Under the pieces are notes generated by a model, which had not been told where the DNA came from, did no database searches, and saw nothing but the letters and a program-made list of their open reading frames with translations. 8,977 bases of DNA from an uncultured Calothrix sp. (GTDB lineage: Bacteria > Cyanobacteriota > Cyanobacteriia > Cyanobacteriales > Nostocaceae): assembly GCA_937884685.1 (NCBI GenBank), contig CAKZYM010000546.1, positions 1-8,977 of the forward strand. The letters are read 5' to 3'. This document shows, one piece after another, positions 5,709 through 8,977 of the stretch (its first letter is position 1; every line of letters begins with the position of its first letter). A program made the position numbers and the translations under genes.

Positions 5709-6473
5709 TTAAACACTTACCTTTTGCTTAGACCAGAATCCATTTTCATCTTCCTCATATTTTTCATGAACTGCATTCCAAGCAGCTTCTTCTGCTTTAC
5801 TTTCATCGTTTAATTCATCTAAGACATTGTTGTAGCGTTCTATGAAAGTTTTTTGAGCATCTTCCGACAGATGAGAGCGTACTTCAGGTGCTAAGTCCTC
5901 AGCGCTATTGCACTTACCAGAACAAGCACGAGGTAAAGCTGCATCAGTAGTATGAACTTCTTCACCACCAGCGCTTTCCATCAGCAGGAAAATTTCTCCG
6001 GTTTTATCCGCAGGTACTTCAGCCATCACGATAAACTCTCCAGCTTTTAAGCGAGTTTCGTAAACAGCAGCTTTCTCTTTAGGCATACCTAAAGTTACCA
6101 GTACCGAGGCTAAACCCGCACCAGCGCTTCCTGCTAACGCACCGCTAGCAGCCCCTAAAAGCGCTCCACCGATGGGACCTGCTGCGACAACGGGACCTAC
6201 GAAAGGAATGAAGAGTACACCAACACCAGAAAGTAAACCTAACAAAGAACCGAATAAAGAACCAAAAATAGCCCCGGATCTCAATCCACCGAAAATGACA
6301 TCTTTCTTACTAATAAAACCTGAAATTCTGGTTTCAGATTGAAAGTTGTTACCCATAACCGAAATGTGGTCGCGGGATACATTTCTATCTAATAAACGAC
6401 GGATGACGCTATCTAATTGCTCCTGCTCTTTAAATACTGCTGAAACAGTACGTTCTGCTTTATATTCTGACAT
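5709..6473 (-). CDS. Stress protein: YflT-like domain, glycine zipper, ChaB-like domain
   Basis: A 254-residue protein in three parts. Residues 8-42 (ERTVSAVFKEQEQLDSVIRRLL, then HISVMGNN) resemble the start of the YflT/general-stress-17M fold. Residues 62-128 are a Gly/Ala-rich hydrophobic hairpin with GxxxG-type repeats (GSLFGSLLGLLSGVG, GPIGGALLGAASGALAGSAG), probably membrane-inserting, followed by the second half of the N-terminal fold (AGEFIVMAEVP, 144-154). Residues 192-247 match ChaB: EDLAPEVRSHLSEDAQKTF, then AEEAAWNAVHEKYE and a final GFW. Cys184 and Cys188 form a CSGKC in the linker. The biochemical role is unknown; ChaB was named from its E. coli locus next to the calcium/proton antiporter gene. 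The start ATG has AGGGG 7 nt upstream. It follows dps by 149 bp on the same strand, and co-regulation with dps is likely. Confidence 0.85.
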   Translation of the reverse strand: MSEYKAERTVSAVFKEQEQLDSVIRRLLDRNVSRDHISVMGNNFQSETRISGFISKKDVIFGGLRSGAIFGSLFGSLLGLLSGVGVLFIPFVGPVVAAGPIGGALLGAASGALAGSAGAGLASVLVTLGMPKEKAAVYETRLKAGEFIVMAEVPADKTGEIFLLMESAGGEEVHTTDAALPRACSGKCNSAEDLAPEVRSHLSEDAQKTFIERYNNVLDELNDESKAEEAAWNAVHEKYEEDENGFWSKQKVSV

Positions 6474-6480
6474 TTTGATT

Positions 6481-6485
6481 CCCCT
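6481..6485 (-). promoter_or_regulatory. Shine-Dalgarno AGGGG of the YflT-ChaB gene
   Basis: The minus strand reads AGGGGAATCAAAATG, a 7-nt gap to the ATG at 6471-6473. It is a near-consensus site and supports the chosen start. Confidence 0.65.
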
Positions 6486-6523
6486 GTCTTAAATGCAATT
6501 CATTAATAATATGAGTCAATTAA

Positions 6524-6589
6524 TTTTGGATTTTGGATTTTGGATTTTGGATTATTTTTATAACTGAAAGCTTCTATAATCCAAAATCC
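6524..6589. repeat. STRR TTTTGGA array with inverted copy, 14-bp hairpin
   Basis: Four exact TTTTGGA units (6524-6551) are followed by an inverted copy. GGATTTTGGATTAT (6542-6555) pairs perfectly with ATAATCCAAAATCC (6576-6589) around a 20-nt loop. The hairpin lies in the dps-to-ChaB gap, 34 nt after the dps stop codon, and could act as a terminator, attenuator or mRNA stabiliser. No U-tract follows on the minus strand. A looser pair of 7-mers (TTCTAAA, ATCTAAA, 6601-6614) abuts the dps 3' end. Confidence 0.85.
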
Positions 6590-6622
6590 TGTTGGGTAAA
6601 TTCTAAAATCTAAAACTATTTT

Positions 6623-7156
6623 CTAGTTAACACCTACAGCAGCTTTTGCAGGAATTTGACCATCAGCTTGTAGAGATTCTCCTTCAATAAAGGAGCGCAA
6701 CATCCAAGCCATTTCTTCGTGTCCTTCCATCAATCCAGTAAGGAAATCAGCAGTTCCTTCATCATGGAATTTATCACCACAAGCATCGATATGACCGCGT
6801 AAATTGCGGATAACTTGCTCGTGGTCATCTACTAATTTAGAAACCATTTGAGTTGCTAAAGGTAGATTTTCTGGATTTTCCTTTAAAGAAGCTAACTTCA
6901 AAAATCCTTCCATAGTGCTTACAGGAAAACCACCTAAAGCACGAACGCGCTCTGCTATAGAGTCTATGTTCATAGTTAAGGTTTGATAGTGTTCTTCCCA
7001 TAGCATATGTAAGCTACGGAATTGAGGTCCGACAACATCCCAATGGTATTTCTTAGTTTTAACTAATAATAAGTAAGCGTCTGCTAAGTCATTATTCAAC
7101 AGTTCGCAAACACCTTTACGTTGCTCTTCTGTTAGACCAATATTAATACTACGCAT
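6623..7156 (-). CDS. Dps family ferritin-like protein
   Basis: A DNA-protection/mini-ferritin protein that assembles as a dodecamer, oxidises ferrous iron with peroxide and stores it. The inter-subunit ferroxidase residues are visible: H38 (KYHWDVVG, 36-43), H50 (SLHMLWEEHY, 48-57), a carboxylate at 54 (Glu where many Dps have Asp), D65 and E69 (IDSIAERVRALGG, 64-76). The second half has the typical DDHEQVIRNLR and GLMEGHEEMAWMLRSFIEG helices. At 177 residues it is normal size, with a short C-terminal tail and no basic N-terminal DNA-binding extension. The start ATG (7154-7156) has only a weak GAGA-type site upstream. From memory, the low-temperature-induced lti46 locus of Anabaena (All0458, a Dps) is the likely counterpart; not verified. 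A 20-bp palindrome lies about 137 bp upstream. Confidence 0.95.
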   Translation of the reverse strand: MRSINIGLTEEQRKGVCELLNNDLADAYLLLVKTKKYHWDVVGPQFRSLHMLWEEHYQTLTMNIDSIAERVRALGGFPVSTMEGFLKLASLKENPENLPLATQMVSKLVDDHEQVIRNLRGHIDACGDKFHDEGTADFLTGLMEGHEEMAWMLRSFIEGESLQADGQIPAKAAVGVN

Positions 7157-7681
7157 AATTGATTTTCTCTGTTCTTTAACTCTTTCTCAATTTGAACATA
7201 TTCACTTTTAGGAAAAATCAATCGTAAGTGGGAATGTTAGGGTAGATTTTGAAGATAAATACCTAACTCTTTTTATGGAGTGTAATTACAATAATTATCA
7301 ATATTGATAATTTAATATCCGTTTTTCAGTAGTTAAGATGCTGAAGTATACTTAAAAGTCGCTGAAAAACTTACTGTGTAAGGATTATTAAATAATCAAT
7401 TAAGTAATCAATGTTTTTATATTTTCCCCTTATTCAACTGCTTTATTCTCAAAATAGTTAATAATCTCGCGCTATATCACGTCATATATAGACGCTATCA
7501 GCCTTAGAAAATATTGCTTTGCTCATGCTCAACCAGGCATTATAAAACTTTTATTGACAAACTTTATAATACAAAAAATATTCAGAATTTATAACCGTTC
7601 TTACGGTGTAAATATAATGTATACCTATGGGTGAATTGAATTTTAGCAATTTAATGCTAAGGCTTAAATCTATCTATACAT
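7157..7681. other. Intergenic region upstream of dps
   Basis: No coding frame is seen in this part of the 646-bp gap. It must contain the dps promoter (minus strand); a weak TTACAC / 18 bp / TATTTA pair around 7290-7255 is the best I can see. It also holds the palindrome at 7293-7312, a folded segment at 7321-7370 (GTTTTTCAG / CTGAAAAAC, with an inner TTAAG / CTTAA pairing and an AAGTATACTT palindrome), and a possible plus-strand RNA start near 7577. Confidence 0.5.
7293..7312. promoter_or_regulatory. Perfect 20-bp palindrome, candidate operator upstream of dps
   Basis: AATTATCAAT followed by its exact complement ATTGATAATT. Internally it is ATTATC-N6-GATAAT, sharing the half-site letters of Fur/Zur-type boxes but with the halves pointing the other way. 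It lies 137-156 bp upstream of the dps start. A binding site for a dimeric regulator is plausible, but AT-rich palindromes can also arise by chance or be part of an RNA hairpin. Confidence 0.45.
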
Positions 7682-7730
7682 AAAAATTTTGGTCAAGGTA
7701 AAATACGCACTTGACCAAAACTTTTATTTA
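7571..7730 (+). ncRNA. Candidate small RNA on the plus strand, low confidence
   Basis: A perfect TATAAT at 7565-7570 would place a start near 7577. Downstream come a small hairpin ACCGT/ACGGT (7594-7607), another TTAGCA/TGCTAA (7643-7660), and then the strong 11-bp hairpin 7687-7720 followed by CUUUUAUUUA. There is no open frame of note. The spacer to the TTGACA at 7554-7559 is only 5 bp, so that box does not act as its -35, and the promoter would have to be of the -10-only kind. Confidence 0.2.
7682..7720 (-). terminator. Intrinsic terminator of the exported-protein gene
   Basis: TTTTGGTCAAG (7687-7697) and CTTGACCAAAA (7710-7720) form a perfect 11-bp stem with a 12-nt loop. On the minus strand the stem is followed directly by a U-run (the AAAAA at 7682-7686 on the plus strand). 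It lies 82 nt beyond the stop codon of the gene ending at 7803. On the plus strand CTTTTATTTA follows the stem, so it could also terminate rightward transcripts. Confidence 0.8.
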
Positions 7731-7802
7731 TAAAGAAATACAAGAAAAATTGGATTATCCCTCATATCTCAAATCATTCGAGTGAATTACTATTTATTCA
7801 GA

Positions 7803-8162
7803 CTACTTATCACCAGTAACCTTTTCAAGAAAACCTTCCACCTTATCTTCCACAGTTACAGCATCTTGGCTGTTGGATGGACGGTTCATTTTGTCAGCAG
7901 CAGCAACTCCTTGAACTTCATTCAATCCTTTCTTGGATTCTCTAGCTACTCTTTTCTTTGAAGGAGCATTATTTTCTGTTAATTCTTGAGTTTTGTCTAC
8001 AATTTCATTCAACTGTGCTGCTCCTTTATCGAGAGAACTTTTAGAAGTACCAATTGCAGCAGCAGGAAGCGCAGAAGACAATAACAGCACTGCACACATT
8101 AATGTTGCAAATGCAAAACGAAGTGGACGTAAGTTGCTTAGTTTAAAACGAGTAAAATTCAT
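7803..8162 (-). CDS. Small exported protein, possibly low-temperature-induced type
   Basis: A 119-residue protein with a clear signal peptide: basic n-region (1-15), hydrophobic core LRFAFATLMCAVLLLSSALP (14-33) and an AAA cleavage motif at 34-36. The mature part of about 83 residues is small, charged and probably flexible or helical, without cysteines. The C-terminal half carries GLNEVQGVAAADKMNRP at 78-94 and ends EDKVEGFLEKVTGDK. This resembles, from memory, cyanobacterial proteins annotated 'low temperature-induced protein' found near dps in Nostoc; that is unverified and the function is unknown. The start is supported by GGAGG 7 nt upstream. The gene is monocistronic as far as can be seen, with its own terminator and a 646-bp gap before dps. 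Confidence 0.82.
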   Translation of the reverse strand: MNFTRFKLSNLRPLRFAFATLMCAVLLLSSALPAAAIGTSKSSLDKGAAQLNEIVDKTQELTENNAPSKKRVARESKKGLNEVQGVAAADKMNRPSNSQDAVTVEDKVEGFLEKVTGDK

Positions 8163-8169
8163 TGTGTTT

Positions 8170-8174
8170 CCTCC
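8170..8174 (-). promoter_or_regulatory. Strong Shine-Dalgarno GGAGG of the exported-protein gene
   Basis: The minus strand reads GGAGGAAACACAATG: a consensus site with ideal 7-nt spacing, the strongest ribosome-binding site in the window. It fixes the ATG at 8160-8162. Confidence 0.85.
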
Positions 8175-8866
8175 AATATTACAGAAGTTTTTAATTAGAT
8201 TAAACCAAACTATTGCTGGCTAATTAAATTGGATATTATCGCTAGATATGTTCCCTTTTACCTTCCTGTTATAGTTTTAATACAAAGAAGTCAATAGTTA
8301 CATCAATCTTTTGAGCAAATTTTATAATTATTCTATGGCGATAATACCACTCCTAAGACAGTGTTCTGATTCAGCGTTAATCATACTTTCGATAGAAGAT
8401 ATTTATAGTTACTACTAAATATAAGTTAGGCAAGACTGTCAATCTCTTTAATAGCAATTTGAAGTCTTATTCGCTCAATAAAATAAACGGAAAACGAATA
8501 TAATAGCAAAAAAAATAAATAATTATATAAGATTCCAGTTGTTTATTGTTAGAGGTAAAGAAGCGGAAATAATTATCTGTATACTGAGTTATTCTGAAGC
8601 AAGATAGACCAATGAAAATTTGTAAGTTAGGTTTATAGATGGTTGAATATTAAATCATACAATACCTAAAAGACAAGTTAGAAAAGCTACGCAATCAACC
8701 ATAAATTAATTGTTGGAAATTATATCAGTATTATAAATAAATCTGAATTTTATTAATCCGTTTATTCGGTTTTTAAGTGACCGTGCAAAATTAATTTAAC
8801 AGTTCGCTTTGTTAAGGATAGGAACAAAAATAAGCTATATAGCTGAGAAAAATATATACAAAGAAT
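8175..8866. other. Long AT-rich intergenic region, no gene seen
   Basis: Stops are dense in all frames and no coding relic was recognised. It must include the promoter of the exported-protein gene, which I cannot pin down. Structures noticed: ATGGTTGA (8639-8646) and TCAACCAT (8695-8702), an 8-bp inverted repeat with a 48-nt spacer, and the 12-bp palindrome AGCTATATAGCT (8833-8844). Confidence 0.55.
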
Positions 8867-8977
8867 TCGGGAGCATCCCGATTTTGAACAAATATTTTAC
8901 CCAACACCCTGTAAGGGTATGTCTATATAAACAAAGCCCCTCCGGGTATCTCCTTTCAGGAGACGCTAACGCTAACG
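8867..8977. repeat. Cluster of small palindromic repeats, cut by the window end
   Basis: Three compact hairpins in about 100 bp: TCGGGA-GCA-TCCCGA (8867-8881), ACCCT-GTA-AGGGT (8906-8918) and TCTCCT-TTC-AGGAGA (8949-8963). The last is followed by two GCTAAC units (8965-8976). The motif 'hairpin, GGAGACGCTAACGC' is, from memory, a dispersed repeat of Nostoc-type genomes. The element probably continues beyond the window. Confidence 0.65.

Noticed and set aside
7293..7312. Naming the palindrome a Fur box
   Set aside because: Half-sites share letters with Fur/Zur boxes but are inverted in order; the identity of a regulator cannot be claimed.
7554..7570. TTGACA and TATAAT as a consensus sigma-70 promoter
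   Set aside because: The two boxes are only 5 bp apart instead of about 17, so they cannot be used together.
7993..8223. Plus-strand open frame of 76 codons over the exported-protein gene
   Set aside because: Antisense to a gene with a strong Shine-Dalgarno and a clear signal peptide; no support of its own.
1..8977. A mobile element or defence island
   Set aside because: No transposase, integrase, toxin-antitoxin, restriction or CRISPR-type protein is encoded, and no target-site duplications were recognised.

Overview
The window looks like chromosomal DNA of a filamentous, probably heterocyst-forming cyanobacterium of the Nostoc/Calothrix/Rivularia kind. The grounds are low G+C intergenic DNA, many tandem heptanucleotide arrays (the STRR class known from Calothrix and Nostoc), one HIP1 octamer (GCGATCGC), small palindromic repeats, and genes typical of that group: a group 2 sigma factor of the RpoD/SigA family, a Dps, and a YflT/glycine-zipper/ChaB fusion. 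The genus cannot be fixed from the sequence alone.

All eight supported genes lie on the minus strand, so transcription runs from high to low coordinates. In that order: a small exported protein (8162-7803) ending at a clear intrinsic terminator (7682-7720); Dps (7156-6623); a three-part stress protein with YflT-like, glycine-zipper and ChaB-like segments (6473-5709); an SDR oxidoreductase (5239-4367); an unrecognised 123-residue protein (4240-3869); a group 2 sigma factor (3483-2491); a TspO/MBR membrane protein (2314-1850); and an MscS-type mechanosensitive channel (1501-455).

Two things lie outside the intact genes. First, the gap between the 123-residue gene and the sigma factor holds a decayed C-terminal piece of a GMC (glucose-methanol-choline) oxidoreductase at about 3842-3572, with two in-frame stops and a frameshift; both family active-site residues are still readable. 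Second, just past the channel's stop codon, a coding-like stretch in another frame (453-343) may be a frameshifted tail of the channel or a small gene remnant.

The repeats are the other notable layer. At least eight heptamer families occur in arrays at six places, several touching start or stop codons. One array (TTTTGGA) has an inverted copy and makes a 14-bp hairpin between dps and the ChaB gene. Functionally the window is a loose cluster for stress and envelope upkeep: iron/peroxide protection (Dps), stress or osmotic proteins (YflT-ChaB, SDR, exported protein, MscS, TspO) and an alternative sigma factor. Gaps of 130-650 bp argue against a single operon. The long gaps 7157-7802 and 8163-8977 hold a 20-bp palindrome, a possible plus-strand small RNA and a cluster of palindromic repeats. 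I found no transposase, CRISPR array, tRNA or rRNA, and nothing resembling a defence system.
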